64,000 bases of DNA from a bacterium (GCA_016125085.1 WGMM01000007.1:310001-374000); one strand, 5' to 3'. Counted from the stretch's first letter, positions 1 to 8,994 are shown. Program-made: numbers and translations. The notes: generated by a model from the sequence alone, not told the origin.

Positions 1-233
1 CCGAATTGACGCAGGTCAAAGGGATCGGCCGATGGACGGCGGAAATGTTCCTGATTTTCGCCCTCAATCGGCCCGACGTCCTGCCCATGGCCGACCTGGG
101 AATCAAAACGGGCCTGCAAAGGCTGTATAAGCTGGATGAAGCTCCGTCTCTATCGGCCGGTGAGGAACTCACGCGGCATTGGCAGCCTTTTCGCAGCGTG
201 GCCAGTTGGTATCTCTGGCGTATGTTCGATTGA
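1..233 (+). CDS. DNA-3-methyladenine glycosylase II (AlkA/HhH-GPD), 3' fragment
   Basis: This is the C-terminal end of a base-excision repair glycosylase whose 5' part lies left of the window. The reading frame is open from base 3 and stops at 231-233. The translated piece starts with the helix-hairpin-helix segment [11 protein letters not shown]. It continues to MADLGIK, whose aspartate matches the catalytic Asp of the HhH-GPD superfamily, and ends in an Arg/Trp-rich tail ([12 protein letters not shown]) typical of AlkA-like enzymes that excise alkylated purines. The TTG at position 6 is not a believable start, because conserved sequence already runs across the window edge. The gene converges on the membrane protein that ends at 279. 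Confidence 0.85.
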   Translation, partial: ELTQVKGIGRWTAEMFLIFALNRPDVLPMADLGIKTGLQRLYKLDEAPSLSAGEELTRHWQPFRSVASWYLWRMFD

Positions 234-278
234 AATCGAGCACACGCCAGAGGCTGCGGAAATCCGGATGTAGCAAAG

Positions 279-1583
279 TCAGAACCGCAGGAAGATTTTG
301 TTTTTGTAGAAGAATCGCGCGATCAGAAATACGATCCCGAGTGAGACGAGGGCCTGTACGAGGCCGCCCATTCCCGTTGCGACATTGTCGTTAAGCCATA
401 CCGAGACATCGCCGCCGACGAGTCGGGCAGCGATCTTGCTATAGCCCATCAGGTTCGAGAGCAGGTAAAGCGTGATGGCGTTCGTTCCGATCCAGACGAA
501 CGGCCAGGCCCAGAATCGCAGACCGATGACTTCGATGACAAGGTAGAACAGCCCCAGGAGCATCATGCTGAAGCCACCTGCCACGAGCACGAAGGAGCTG
601 GTCCAGAGTTTTTTGACGATAGGGAATGTGGCGTCCCATTGAAATCCGGCGGCCACCAGGGCTGCGCCGATGCCGAGCAGCGCGAGTGACTTGAGCACGG
701 GTTTCATTTCCGATTCACGAAGCAGCGTACCGGCCAGGATGCCCAGCAGGGCTGAGGCGATCGCGGGCAACATGCTGAGAATGCCTTCGGGATCGTAAAA
801 AGTGTCGTACTTTCGGCCAGGAAGGTATCGAAAATCGATGTAATTGGTCAGGTTGTAACCGGGTTCGTAATGACCGCGCGTGGTGCCCTGAACCAGAGAG
901 AGTAACGTTTGGGGGTCTTCGGTTCCGGCCTGGGCGATCAATGGTGCAAGGGATTCCTTGTTCAGGCGGATGTCCGGAAACGGCACGTAAGTGAGCAGAG
1001 CCCAATAGCCGGCGAGAATTCCGGCCGTGACTGCCAGGATCCGGCCCGGGCGTTTCGGGCCGATGGCCAGGAAAATCAGGGCCGCGCCGCCATAACCGAT
1101 GGCGATGCGCTGGAGCACACCCAGCATACGGATATTTGGCCAGGGGTTGCTCATACCGCCGGAGTAGAAGATGCCGCAGAGGAACAGGAGCAGCGTTCGC
1201 ATCAGGACACGCTTCATGGCCCGGCCACGGCCGCCGTCCTCACAGGCTCGGGAAAGCGAATAGACGGTTGAGACACCGGCCATGAAGACGAATAGAGGAA
1301 AAATGAGGTCATAGAAGTGGAAACCCTGCCACTCCACGTGAGAGAGTTGAGTCGCGAGGGTTTCGGTGACGGGCGATTTGTCCATGCGTTCGAGCGCTCG
1401 GGCCAGGGCGTCGCCGCCGAGGATCCAGAACATGTCGAACCCGCGGAGAGCGTCCAGAGCCATCAGACGGCCGTGGGAACGGGGCTTCGGCGCGACTTCG
1501 GAGAAAGCCGCGGGATCGGAGGCCGGTTCGCCGGCATTCGGCAAAGGTGGCGGGCCGGAGGGTTGAGTTTCGTCAGAAGTCAT
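279..1583 (-). CDS. HGSNAT-like membrane acyltransferase (COG4299/DUF5009)
   Basis: This is a multi-pass inner-membrane protein related to heparan-alpha-glucosaminide N-acetyltransferase. After a Pro-rich cytoplasmic leader comes the family signature LDALRGFDMFWILGGD. Further along are HFYDLIFPLFVFMAGVS and MLGVLQRIAIGYG, then repeated hydrophobic helices to the C terminus. Family members are thought to pass acetyl groups across the membrane to sugars, but the bacterial substrate is unknown. I chose the ATG at 1583. A GTG at 1625 would add 14 residues, and neither start has a convincing ribosome-binding site. The family assignment is strong; the biochemical role is inferred. Confidence 0.85.
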   Translation of the reverse strand: MTSDETQPSGPPPLPNAGEPASDPAAFSEVAPKPRSHGRLMALDALRGFDMFWILGGDALARALERMDKSPVTETLATQLSHVEWQGFHFYDLIFPLFVFMAGVSTVYSLSRACEDGGRGRAMKRVLMRTLLLFLCGIFYSGGMSNPWPNIRMLGVLQRIAIGYGGAALIFLAIGPKRPGRILAVTAGILAGYWALLTYVPFPDIRLNKESLAPLIAQAGTEDPQTLLSLVQGTTRGHYEPGYNLTNYIDFRYLPGRKYDTFYDPEGILSMLPAIASALLGILAGTLLRESEMKPVLKSLALLGIGAALVAAGFQWDATFPIVKKLWTSSFVLVAGGFSMMLLGLFYLVIEVIGLRFWAWPFVWIGTNAITLYLLSNLMGYSKIAARLVGGDVSVWLNDNVATGMGGLVQALVSLGIVFLIARFFYKNKIFLRF

Positions 1584-1903
1584 GGAGGCCGGTTCCGAGT
1601 GGCGTTCGGTTGAGCGGAAGAGCACGGGATCGACACTTATTGATAATGCGGAACTGACCCGGAGTCCATGATTTTTCGGGAAAGGAGCGAATGTGGTCGG
1701 TACGAAAAGGCGGAAAACCCAGGGGAATGGCGGCAGGATTTCTCAGAAAAGGAGCGAAAAATAAGGAAAATTCGCTGATTGGGACTTGCCAGACAGCCGG
1801 AAATTTGCTCTAAGTGAAATTATCTCCTTGAAAAATAGGGTTTTCCTGTCCTGTGATCCGTTCGCAGGCTTGTGGCGCAGCGATCCAGAGAGGCACGAGG
1901 CTG
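1584..1903. other. Divergent intergenic region
   Basis: About 320 bases separate the HGSNAT-like gene (leftward) from the ThuA gene (rightward). The region is A+T-richer near 1750-1850 and should hold both promoters. I could not pick a convincing -35/-10 pair and saw no repeat or RNA gene. Confidence 0.5.
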
Positions 1904-2926
1904 ATGCACCGACGTTCGATCCCCGCGATACTCCTGGCGGCGTGTGGTTTTCTCTCGGTTTCGCTCGCTTCGGCACAGGATCACTGGGTACGTTATCCTG
2001 GTGGCGAAGGCCCCGGAAAAGGCAAAAAAATCGTACTCATCAGCGGGGACGAGGAATATCGTTCCGAGGAAGGTCTGCCGCAGCTCGGCAAGATCCTGTC
2101 GAAGCGTCATGGTTTCGAATGCACGGTTCTTTTCGCCGTGAATCCGAAGGACGGCACGATCGATCCGAACGTCAATGACAACATCCCGGGGCTGGATTCG
2201 CTGGCCGATGCCGACCTCGTGATCATGCTACTGAGGTTCCGCAACCTGCCGGACGACCAGATGGAAAAGCTCGTCGCCTACATCGAAAGCGGAAGACCGA
2301 TCATCGCGCTGCGGACGAGCACACATGCGTTCAATATTCCCGCCGGACGCAAATATGCCGATTATTCATTCAACAGCAAAACCTGGAACGGTGGATTCGG
2401 CCGTCAGGTGCTGGGTGAAACCTGGATCTCTCACCACGGTGATCACGGCAAGCAGGCCACACGGGGAATCATCCCGGCTGGCAAGCAATCGCATCCGATT
2501 CTGAAAGGTATCGCTTCAGGCGAGATTTTCGGGCCGACGGATGTATATGGAGTCACGATCCCGCTGCCGGGCGATAGTGATCCGCTCGTGCTCGGTGAAG
2601 TCGTGGCGGGCATGAATCCGACCGATCCTCCGCTGCCGGGCAAGAAAAACGAACCCATGATGCCGGTGGCATGGACCAAGAGCTACAAAACCCGTACCGG
2701 AGCCGTCGCGAAAGTGTTCACGACGACCATGGGCGCCAGCCAGGACCTGACCAACGAAGCCCTCCGGCGGATGATCGTGAATGCCGCTTACTGGGCAACG
2801 GGTCTGGAAAACAAGCTGCCGGAGAAGGCCGATGTCGCGATCGTCGGCACTTACGAACCGACGAAGTACTCGTTCAATGGCTTCACGAAAGGGAAAAAAC
2901 CGTCCGATTTCGCACTGACCCCTTGA
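1904..2926 (+). CDS. Secreted ThuA-domain protein
   Basis: This protein is about 340 residues with an N-terminal signal peptide (basic MHRR, a hydrophobic stretch, then SLASAQ). It carries a ThuA (trehalose-utilisation-like) domain with a class I glutamine-amidotransferase-like fold: IVLISGDEEY, LVIMLLRFRNL, ALRTSTHAF and a HHGDHG segment. ThuA proteins are plentiful in planctomycetes and are linked to carbohydrate catabolism, but their reaction is not established. The ATG at 1904 follows a purine-rich GAGG-type site and begins exactly at the signal peptide. An upstream in-frame start would put 17 extra residues in front of it. The gene appears to be monocistronic. Confidence 0.88.
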   Translation: MHRRSIPAILLAACGFLSVSLASAQDHWVRYPGGEGPGKGKKIVLISGDEEYRSEEGLPQLGKILSKRHGFECTVLFAVNPKDGTIDPNVNDNIPGLDSLADADLVIMLLRFRNLPDDQMEKLVAYIESGRPIIALRTSTHAFNIPAGRKYADYSFNSKTWNGGFGRQVLGETWISHHGDHGKQATRGIIPAGKQSHPILKGIASGEIFGPTDVYGVTIPLPGDSDPLVLGEVVAGMNPTDPPLPGKKNEPMMPVAWTKSYKTRTGAVAKVFTTTMGASQDLTNEALRRMIVNAAYWATGLENKLPEKADVAIVGTYEPTKYSFNGFTKGKKPSDFALTP

Positions 2927-3045
2927 AAATCCGGGAAATCGTCGCATAGGATACTGCATTCGCACGATATTCCGCCTTTTCGAGCTTTCGAATCGCACGC
3001 AGAATCGTCAGAAAAGCCCCGGCTGATCCCGGGCAAGTCGTACGG

Positions 3046-3086
3046 AGCGGGCACCATGGTGAACACTGTGGCGCCCGCTTCGTTTT
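3046..3086 (+). terminator. Probable rho-independent terminator after ThuA gene
   Basis: The stem AGCGGGC (3046-3052) pairs with GCCCGCT (3073-3079), and the T-rich TCGTTTTC follows. It lies about 120 bases past the ThuA stop codon. The loop is long, so the call is moderate. Confidence 0.45.
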
Positions 3087-3296
3087 CTGTTCGTAAGAGT
3101 TCATTTCACCGGTTTTTTCGTTAACCATCAAGATCGAGAAGTTCGACGACGTAACTCCCTGCCGGATTTCGAAACGATTCGGGCAGGAAGCGACGAAGTC
3201 GGGGGAATGGTGCGGACCCGTCTAGGCCTGATCCGAAGCATTTCGAATGGTGGTTTCGAAATCGACGGCAATTCGCATGACTGCCGGGCGTAATCG

Positions 3297-3329
3297 AAAA
3301 AGAAAACCTCCGGCGACATGCGCCGGAGG
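3297..3329 (-). terminator. Rho-independent terminator of the Gfo/Idh/MocA gene
   Basis: A perfect 9-bp stem (CCTCCGGCG, loop ACATG, CGCCGGAGG) at 3307-3329 is followed on the minus strand by TTTTCTTTTT (3297-3306). It sits 37 bases past the stop codon at 3366. Confidence 0.9.
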
Positions 3330-3365
3330 CCGAATTCGAAACGAGGAATCGAATCCCTTCGAGTG

Positions 3366-4628
3366 TCAGATCAGCTCAGTGACACCCGGGATCGCGACCG
3401 GCGGAACGGCGTTGGGGCCGAATTCGAGATTCTTGGGGAAGGTGTCTTCCTTCGAATTCAGGGCCTGTTCCCAAGTGACGGCTTTGCCGGTGTAGGCCGA
3501 CATGCGGCACATGATGGCCGTCAGGGTGCTTTCGGCCACGGTTTTGAGTTCGTTGAGCGGCTTGCCGGCCCGGATCGAGGCGATCAGGTCGGTGTGCTCC
3601 TGAACGTAGGGATTGGTGCCCATTTCGCGGATCCGCGTGCGGGATTCGCCCGTGAAGCGGAAGCCGTTCGAATTCCAGGTACCCTTGGTGCCGACGAGAG
3701 CCTCGCTCACGTTGTTCTCACAGCCGGGGATCTGACGTGCCATGGAGAGCACGTGTACGCCGTTGGCGTATTCGAGATCCGTGGCGAAGTGGTCGAAGAT
3801 CTGGCCATAGACGGGGTCGGTGCGCTGCTGACGGCCGCCAAGGGCCACGGCTCGTGTCGGCGTCTGCTGGAAGGCCCAGTTGATGACGTCGAGGTTGTGC
3901 ACGTGCTGCTCGACGATATGGTCACCCGAGAGCCACGTGAAATAGAGCCAGTTGCGGACTTGCCATTCCATTTCGGACCATTCCGAAAGCTTGTCCTTGT
4001 GCCACAGGGCACCCTGGTTCCAGTAGCAGCGGCCGCCGACGAGTTCGCCGATTTCGCCTTCGTGGATGCGCTTCATGCTCTCGATGTAGGGAGCCTGGTG
4101 CCGGCGCTGGGTGCCCGCAACGATCGCCAGGTTTTTCTCCTTGGCCTTTTCGTAAGCGGCGAGAACCTTGCGAATGCCGGTGCCGTCGACACCCACGGGC
4201 TTTTCCGTGAAGAGGTTCTTGCCCTTCTCCACCGTGTATTCGATCATCTGGGGCCGGAAGCCGGGAGGCGTGGCCAGGATGACCAGATCGACGTCGGAAT
4301 CGATCACCTTCTTGTAGGCATCGAAACCGCTGAAAGCGCGAGTGTCGGCGACGTCGTAGCGATCGCCCAGGGCGCTCTTGAGGCGCTTACGGCTGTTGTC
4401 GAGGTGATCAGGGAACAGGTCGCCCATGGCGTAGATCTTGACGCCGGGGGCGCTGTCCGCACAGTTTTCGGCGGCACCGGTTCCACGACCGCCGCAACCG
4501 ATCACGCCGACTTTGATCGTGTCGCTGCCCTGAGCATGAACAGAGGGAATTGCGGTCGCCGAAAGAGCACCGGCGACGACGGCGGTGTCGCGCAGGAAAC
4601 CGCGGCGCGAAGTTTGCGGATCGGTCAT
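3366..4628 (-). CDS. Tat-exported Gfo/Idh/MocA family oxidoreductase
   Basis: This is a NAD(P)-dependent sugar or inositol dehydrogenase-like protein of about 420 residues. The N terminus is a twin-arginine signal (TSRRGFLRDTAVVAGA). A Rossmann motif follows (VGVIGCGGRGTG), then the EKPVG motif that carries the family's conserved Lys. Planctomycetes encode many such exported members, mostly with unknown substrates. The ATG at 4628 is preceded by AGGAG at good spacing and starts directly at the Tat signal. An upstream in-frame start adds 14 residues and is less likely. The nearest upstream gene on this strand, a dioxygenase, is separated from it by a hairpin. Confidence 0.92.
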   Translation of the reverse strand: MTDPQTSRRGFLRDTAVVAGALSATAIPSVHAQGSDTIKVGVIGCGGRGTGAAENCADSAPGVKIYAMGDLFPDHLDNSRKRLKSALGDRYDVADTRAFSGFDAYKKVIDSDVDLVILATPPGFRPQMIEYTVEKGKNLFTEKPVGVDGTGIRKVLAAYEKAKEKNLAIVAGTQRRHQAPYIESMKRIHEGEIGELVGGRCYWNQGALWHKDKLSEWSEMEWQVRNWLYFTWLSGDHIVEQHVHNLDVINWAFQQTPTRAVALGGRQQRTDPVYGQIFDHFATDLEYANGVHVLSMARQIPGCENNVSEALVGTKGTWNSNGFRFTGESRTRIREMGTNPYVQEHTDLIASIRAGKPLNELKTVAESTLTAIMCRMSAYTGKAVTWEQALNSKEDTFPKNLEFGPNAVPPVAIPGVTELI

Positions 4629-4782
4629 TGGGGAGCACTCCTGGTCATGACGAAAAGTACTGCGGGTCATGCCCTGTACGGAAGGGAAATCGCCAGCTTC
4701 GTTTCGAGTTTTGGACGCTGCGGCGAATGGGAGAGGCAGGGCACTACGGAAGATCGGTATCGATCAATATATCAAAGGAATC

Positions 4783-4808
4783 GGCTCCGAAAAAGCGATT
4801 TCGGAGCC
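4783..4808 (-). terminator. Hairpin terminator after dioxygenase gene
   Basis: A perfect 10-bp stem GGCTCCGAAA / TTTCGGAGCC with a 6-base loop lies just past the dioxygenase stop on the minus strand. It is followed by a short, weakly T-rich stretch. Confidence 0.65.
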
Positions 4809-4851
4809 TCAGGACGATTTTTGACGTATCGGCAGGATCGCCAGGTTCTTC

Positions 4852-5535
4852 TCAAGCATCCTCAGGCGTCAGGCCCAGAACGACATCGAAGCGTCCGGCC
4901 AGTTCCCCGATTTTCGAGCCTGTAAGAGGACGAAAATCGACCATGATGCTCTCCAGCTGCTTCTTGTCCGTGATTCCGCGGAGAACGCCGTCTTTGGCGT
5001 TGCCCGGGTGGTCCTTGACGTAGCACTGGGTCGTCAGCAGGTGCTTGCCGCCACGGGTGATTTTGTAATGGATGTGAGGTGTCCGGCCGGGATAGGGAAC
5101 CGGTTTGATGGTGCGGAAGCCATAAGTGCCGTCCGACCCCGTGAGAAACCGGCCATAGCCCTGAAAGCGTTTGTCCCGCTTGTCGCCGTTGTCGCTGCCG
5201 GAATGGAGATAGGCCCCATGGGCGTCGGCCTGCCAGATTTCGACGAGGGCGTTGCGCACGGGCTGACCGGTCGGGTCGAGAATCCGGCCTGTGACCCACG
5301 TGACGATGCCATCGCTCGGCGAGGTCGAGTCATTGATGACGAGCAGGTCGTTGTCCGTATCCAGGGGCAGTTTGTCCGGGAAGAACGGGCCTTCCGTCTG
5401 TGCGGGCGTTTTCACCAGTTCATCGGCGTACGCTCCGGGCCGCGTTGCGAAGATCGCACCCATCGCCATCATCCGCAACATGTGCCGACGGACTTCGTCC
5501 GGGCGTTCGAACGTCTTGCGATTGATCAGATTCAT
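4852..5535 (-). CDS. Intradiol ring-cleavage dioxygenase-like protein
   Basis: This 227-residue protein matches the catalytic beta-barrel of protocatechuate 3,4-dioxygenase-type enzymes, which use Fe(III) to open catechol-type rings. Counted from the ATG at 5535, the four expected iron ligands are all present: Tyr109 (HGAYLH), Tyr148 (VPYPG), His154 and His156 (PHIHY). The usual Arg151 just before them is also there. AGTEGPFF-type sequence (AQTEGPFFP) opens the domain. The start follows a GGAGG site. The N terminus (MLRMMAMGAIFA) looks like a weak export signal. No other aromatic-degradation gene is nearby, so the substrate cannot be inferred. Confidence 0.88.
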   Translation of the reverse strand: MNLINRKTFERPDEVRRHMLRMMAMGAIFATRPGAYADELVKTPAQTEGPFFPDKLPLDTDNDLLVINDSTSPSDGIVTWVTGRILDPTGQPVRNALVEIWQADAHGAYLHSGSDNGDKRDKRFQGYGRFLTGSDGTYGFRTIKPVPYPGRTPHIHYKITRGGKHLLTTQCYVKDHPGNAKDGVLRGITDKKQLESIMVDFRPLTGSKIGELAGRFDVVLGLTPEDA

Positions 5536-5630
5536 GGCTCTTCGTTCCTCCAGGGTCTGCTTGAGATGGCGTTCGCCCGCGAATGGCGAACCTCGATCCG
5601 CGAATTTCATTCTAACCGAGTCGGCGTCGT

Positions 5631-5981
5631 TCATGACCGTTCCGGCCTGTTTCGAATCGTATCCTTCCGGATTTTTCTCAGATGCCGGATCGCGGAGATC
5701 AATCCATCGTAACTGTAGCCTGGGTCGGCGTAATGCTCGATCACATAAAACGCAAAATAATAGGCCCTGGCGAAAGCCCAGATCGCCAGGGCGAGAAATG
5801 CGGCAATGTCCCATCGCGGAGCCGCCATCAGAATCAGGCCGCAAGACATTACTCCGATGATGACGAAGCCAACGGCTTTGACCAGCATCCAGCGCGGGTC
5901 CGCGAGATCACGCCCGAGCGAGATATGACGATCGATTTCCGGCTCAGTTCGAACCGCGTTTTTCGGTTGCTCCATGCTCAT
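5631..5981 (-). CDS. Small two-helix membrane protein, unknown function
   Basis: This protein is about 115 residues. A short polar N terminus is followed by two hydrophobic segments (around VGFVIIGVMSCGLILMAA and the AFLALAIWAFARAYYFAFY region) and an Arg/Lys-rich C-terminal tail. The ATG at 5981, or the ATG two codons later, lies inside the 3' end of the upstream secreted-protein gene, giving an overlap of about 38 bases that suggests translational coupling. A longer reading of the same frame has a basic N-terminal portion that is only an antisense-like extension into the neighbour. I do not recognise the family. Confidence 0.6.
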   Translation of the reverse strand: MSMEQPKNAVRTEPEIDRHISLGRDLADPRWMLVKAVGFVIIGVMSCGLILMAAPRWDIAAFLALAIWAFARAYYFAFYVIEHYADPGYSYDGLISAIRHLRKIRKDTIRNRPERS

Positions 5982-6774
5982 GTCGATCGTCACGTCGTGG
6001 TTTCGCTTCGGTCGATTCGTGATCCCTGCGGGCCGATTCGCAGTTTTCACAGGCTTTTGTGCCGGATGGCTTGTCCTCGCAACTGCAAGTTTCCTTCGCC
6101 TTCGAATTGTGGTGTTCGGAATTCTTCGGGGCTGACTCAGTCGCAGAATCCGCTTCACGTGGCGGGATCGAATGGTTTTCCTGAACCTCGAGGTGACCGT
6201 TCGCCACGAATTTCGAAACCACTGCCGCATGTGCCTGAATCAGCTTCGCCACGTACGGATCATCCGAGGTTTCCAGCACTTTGACGCCCTTCGGAGTCTT
6301 GCCGACGGCCATCTCGATCTTGTCCGCATGGCGGAAGATCTCGGCGAACAACGGATCTCGCTTGTGGATGCCGCGATTCAGCTTAACACGCTTGTGCATG
6401 GCCCGTGCATGCGCATGAATTTTTGCGGCGACTTCCGGATCATCGGACTCGGTCACCGTTTCCGCACCGTTCTCCAGGTTGATGACATTACGCCGAATCT
6501 TCTCGTGATTCGCCAGCAGAAACTGGAAATCCGCCCGATCGGCCGGAAATTCCTGATCTCCCGGCGGGCCGCCGCCCATCTTACCGAATGGCCTTCCGCC
6601 CTTTTCCTGAGCAGGTCCGTCGGCGGCATGATGGCCCGCACCCTTGCCGAAGCCCGCGCCTTTGCCATGAGGCCCGGGCCCTCGACCAAATCCCTGGGCG
6701 GGACTGTCCGTCATTGTCGACGTCAGCGCCAGACTTGCAACCAGCGAGACCAGAACCCAGCGCAAATGACTCAT
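5944..6774 (-). CDS. Secreted protein with a Cys/His-rich tail, unknown function
   Basis: This 276-residue protein has a signal peptide (SLVASLALTSTM), then a Gly/His-rich stretch. A helical core of about 130 residues contains ANHEKIRRNV, IHAHARAMHKRV and LIQAHAAVVSKFV. The last 50 residues are crowded with metal-type ligands: SEHHNS, CSCED, CENCES and RHEHG. The start has a strong AAGGGGGG ribosome-binding site. I infer a periplasmic or surface metal-binding role from the ligand density. I do not recognise a named family, although the His-containing helical core could resemble small c-cytochrome-associated proteins. It overlaps the downstream membrane protein. Confidence 0.75.
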   Translation of the reverse strand: MSHLRWVLVSLVASLALTSTMTDSPAQGFGRGPGPHGKGAGFGKGAGHHAADGPAQEKGGRPFGKMGGGPPGDQEFPADRADFQFLLANHEKIRRNVINLENGAETVTESDDPEVAAKIHAHARAMHKRVKLNRGIHKRDPLFAEIFRHADKIEMAVGKTPKGVKVLETSDDPYVAKLIQAHAAVVSKFVANGHLEVQENHSIPPREADSATESAPKNSEHHNSKAKETCSCEDKPSGTKACENCESARRDHESTEAKPRRDDRHEHGATEKRGSN

Positions 6775-6875
6775 CGGTCTACCCCCCTTGCGTACCTCAA
6801 TTCGATTTCGAATCCGACTCTATTGTCAGAATAAGGCGGGATCGAATCGGGGACAAGAGAAATATGCTTGCACGG

Positions 6876-7379
6876 TTATGAAATGCCTGTCGTTGCAGCC
6901 AGCGCGTTTTCGACATCCTTTTCCAGCGAGGCTGGAGTGGTCGTCGGGGCGTAGCGTTCGATGACTTCGCCCGTACGGCTTACGAGAAACTTGGTGAAGT
7001 TCCACTTGATCGCATCGAACCCGAGCAGGCCGCCTTTTTTCGACTTAAGGTATTTGTATAGAGGATGTTCTGCGGAACCGTTCACGTCGATTTTCGCGAA
7101 CATCGGGAATGTCACGCCATAGTTCAGTGAGCAGAACGAACGGATTTCCGATTCGTCGCCGGGTTCCTGGCTGCCGAATTGATTGCATGGGAAGCCGAGC
7201 ACGACCAGGCCCTGGTCCTTATGCTTGGCGTAAAGTTCTTCCAAGCCCTTGTATTGGGGCGTGAAGCCGCACTTGCTCGCGACATTGACGATCAGGAGAA
7301 CCTTGCCCCGATAGGGTGCCAGAGTCGTATCCTCGCCCGAGATCGTTTTGACCGGTATGTCGTAAATCGTGTCGCTCAT
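6876..7379 (-). CDS. Glutathione peroxidase family (thiol peroxidase)
   Basis: This 167-residue thioredoxin-fold peroxidase reduces hydroperoxides. Numbered from the ATG at 7379, the catalytic tetrad is visible: Cys37 (ASKCGFT) in place of selenocysteine, Gln71 (GSQEPG), Trp126 and Asn127 (KWNFTK). The FPCNQFG motif and a second cysteine at 83 (SFCSLNYG) match the non-selenium, probably thioredoxin-dependent bacterial members. AGGAA precedes the chosen start by about 7 bases; an upstream start would add 20 residues. It is probably cytoplasmic, as no signal peptide is seen. Confidence 0.93.
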   Translation of the reverse strand: MSDTIYDIPVKTISGEDTTLAPYRGKVLLIVNVASKCGFTPQYKGLEELYAKHKDQGLVVLGFPCNQFGSQEPGDESEIRSFCSLNYGVTFPMFAKIDVNGSAEHPLYKYLKSKKGGLLGFDAIKWNFTKFLVSRTGEVIERYAPTTTPASLEKDVENALAATTGIS

Positions 7380-7461
7380 CGGATGTTCCTGTGCCGTTTC
7401 CAGGTTCTTAGGATCTTTTGCCGTGCCAGTCCAATTCATCGTACCCGACAGTCAAGGTGAA

Positions 7462-7490
7462 CGCCCGGCCCGGATAGTCCGGGTCGGGCG
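7462..7490 (-). terminator. GC-rich hairpin after PEP-CTERM gene
   Basis: CGCCCG-G-CCCGGA / TCCGGG-T-CGGGCG forms a 12-bp stem with one internal mismatch and a TAG loop. It lies just past the stop at 7523. No strong T-run follows, so this is a likely but not certain terminator. Confidence 0.5.
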
Positions 7491-7522
7491 TCGAGATGAG
7501 ATCATGGATCAAGGAGTGAAAC

Positions 7523-8785
7523 TTACGATTTGCGGCGTTTTTTGCCTGCCCATGCCAGAATACCGGTCGCCATGGCGGCGAGGACGTAGGTCGATGGCTC
7601 AGGAACCGTGACGGGCGTGAAGTCCACACCGCGATAAACGAAGTTCGCACCGGCTCGTGAAAGCGTGGTGAAAGTCGTCGGTGCCGAACCGGAGTCGATC
7701 AGGGAGACCAGCCGGTTGTTGTTGGTTTCGGTCGTCGTCGCGAACAGCGACGCCGTGCCGCTTGTCGCATCCCAACTGCCGGTGAGTCCACGAATACCGA
7801 TGATGCCGGTACCGGTCGTGGTCGTCAGGGTTTCGTTCGATGTGTTGAAAAGGAGAGCGTAAGAGTTCACCCAGACGCTCGACGAATTCAGATCCCAGCG
7901 CTGGATCCCGCCACCTGCCGTGTTCCGGTCATCGGCGATGTAGGCTCTGTCGGCCGAACCGTCGCCGTTCGTGTCGAAGATGACGAATCCGTAGGGGCTG
8001 GAGCCAGTTCCCGTTGCGATGGTCAGAGAAGTCGTCGTGCCCGTCGTGGTCGGCAAACCGGTTCCGACACTCGAAATGCCCTGGAAGTTGTTCGCTCCCG
8101 ACGAGACATAGAGCTGGCCACCGTAAATTTCGATATTCCGCAGGTTGTTCTGTGTTCCAGACACCTGAACGAAATCCGTACCGTTGTAGTACCAGGTGCC
8201 GCCGGTCAGAGGAGAACCAGCGGAAGTGCCCGTCGCATAAAAAGTATTGGCGCTTGTGGCGATCGCGCTGCGGAAATTGCTTCCGGAGAAGGGGGAAGGG
8301 GGAGTGCCCGTGGGGCCGCCTGTCGGGAATTCGACCCGGTTGGCCACGTTACCGTCAACGCCCAGAACGTTCGTCGCTTTGACGTTCAATGACGCCGCGC
8401 CGGTTGTTCCAGCAGCCACGTTCAGGCCGGGGACGGCCAGATAGCCACCATAGCTGTTGAGGTAGCCGTTCGATGTCGCGGAGCCGGAATCCGTCAGCAA
8501 TTCCGAGCCCGTGAACTGGGTGGTCAATGTCTGAACGAGCGTGCCTGAAGTCGTGAATTCCTGCACGGCGACCGCCGCCGACGAACCGCTGAGCGCCGTC
8601 GTTCCGTTACCGATGCGTTCGACGACAAGATTCCCCGGAACAAGATCCGCGGCGGAGGCCATGGCTCCTGTCGACGCCAATCCGAAACAGCATGCGAGTC
8701 GAATGGCCCGGGCTCGGCGGGTTCCGTCGAACCGGAACGAGGCGGGGAGAATGTGCGACAAATTCACGGAATGACTCCCGTACAT
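7523..8785 (-). CDS. PEP-CTERM sorting-domain surface protein
   Basis: This secreted protein is about 420 residues. It has an N-terminal export signal ending near AMASAAD and a long Ser/Thr/Gly-rich beta-type body with repeated short patterns such as GTTTSLT and TTTGTGI. The C-terminal PEP-CTERM signal consists of VPEPSTYVLAAM, a hydrophobic helix and the basic tail KKRRKS. PEP-CTERM proteins are recognised by exosortase and released or anchored at the cell surface. The opening AADLVPGNLVVERIGNG is a common start of planctomycete members. No exosortase gene lies in the window. The start at 8785 is the first ATG, with no clear ribosome-binding site. Confidence 0.85.
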   Translation of the reverse strand: MYGSHSVNLSHILPASFRFDGTRRARAIRLACCFGLASTGAMASAADLVPGNLVVERIGNGTTALSGSSAAVAVQEFTTSGTLVQTLTTQFTGSELLTDSGSATSNGYLNSYGGYLAVPGLNVAAGTTGAASLNVKATNVLGVDGNVANRVEFPTGGPTGTPPSPFSGSNFRSAIATSANTFYATGTSAGSPLTGGTWYYNGTDFVQVSGTQNNLRNIEIYGGQLYVSSGANNFQGISSVGTGLPTTTGTTTSLTIATGTGSSPYGFVIFDTNGDGSADRAYIADDRNTAGGGIQRWDLNSSSVWVNSYALLFNTSNETLTTTTGTGIIGIRGLTGSWDATSGTASLFATTTETNNNRLVSLIDSGSAPTTFTTLSRAGANFVYRGVDFTPVTVPEPSTYVLAAMATGILAWAGKKRRKS

Positions 8786-8927
8786 GAAGACGAATGGAAT
8801 TTTCCTTATTTCTTATGTCGAACCGCGACTTAGGTAACATTGAACGGAAGTTGTCGATTCACGGATTCTTCATATGATTTCAGGTCGATGCAGTCCGGCC
8901 GGATCACGAAATCGACGGCGAAATTCC

Positions 8928-8960
8928 AAAAGAAAACCCCCGGAAGCAAAGCTCCGGGGG
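8928..8960 (-). terminator. Rho-independent terminator of nrdJ
   Basis: The stem CCCCCGGA (8937-8944) pairs with TCCGGGGG (8953-8960), with two further G-C pairs around an AAA loop. TTTTCTTTT follows on the minus strand. It lies 35 bases past the stop. Confidence 0.9.
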
Positions 8961-8994
8961 TCAATCGGTTCAGAAGTTTTCGAAGGGTTTGGGA

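Larger units (their letters stand above)
2927..3365. other. Intergenic region between convergent genes
   Basis: About 440 bases lie between the ThuA gene and the oxidoreductase that ends at 3366. The region holds one terminator-like hairpin for each gene (near 3046-3086 and 3297-3329). I saw nothing else. Confidence 0.5.
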
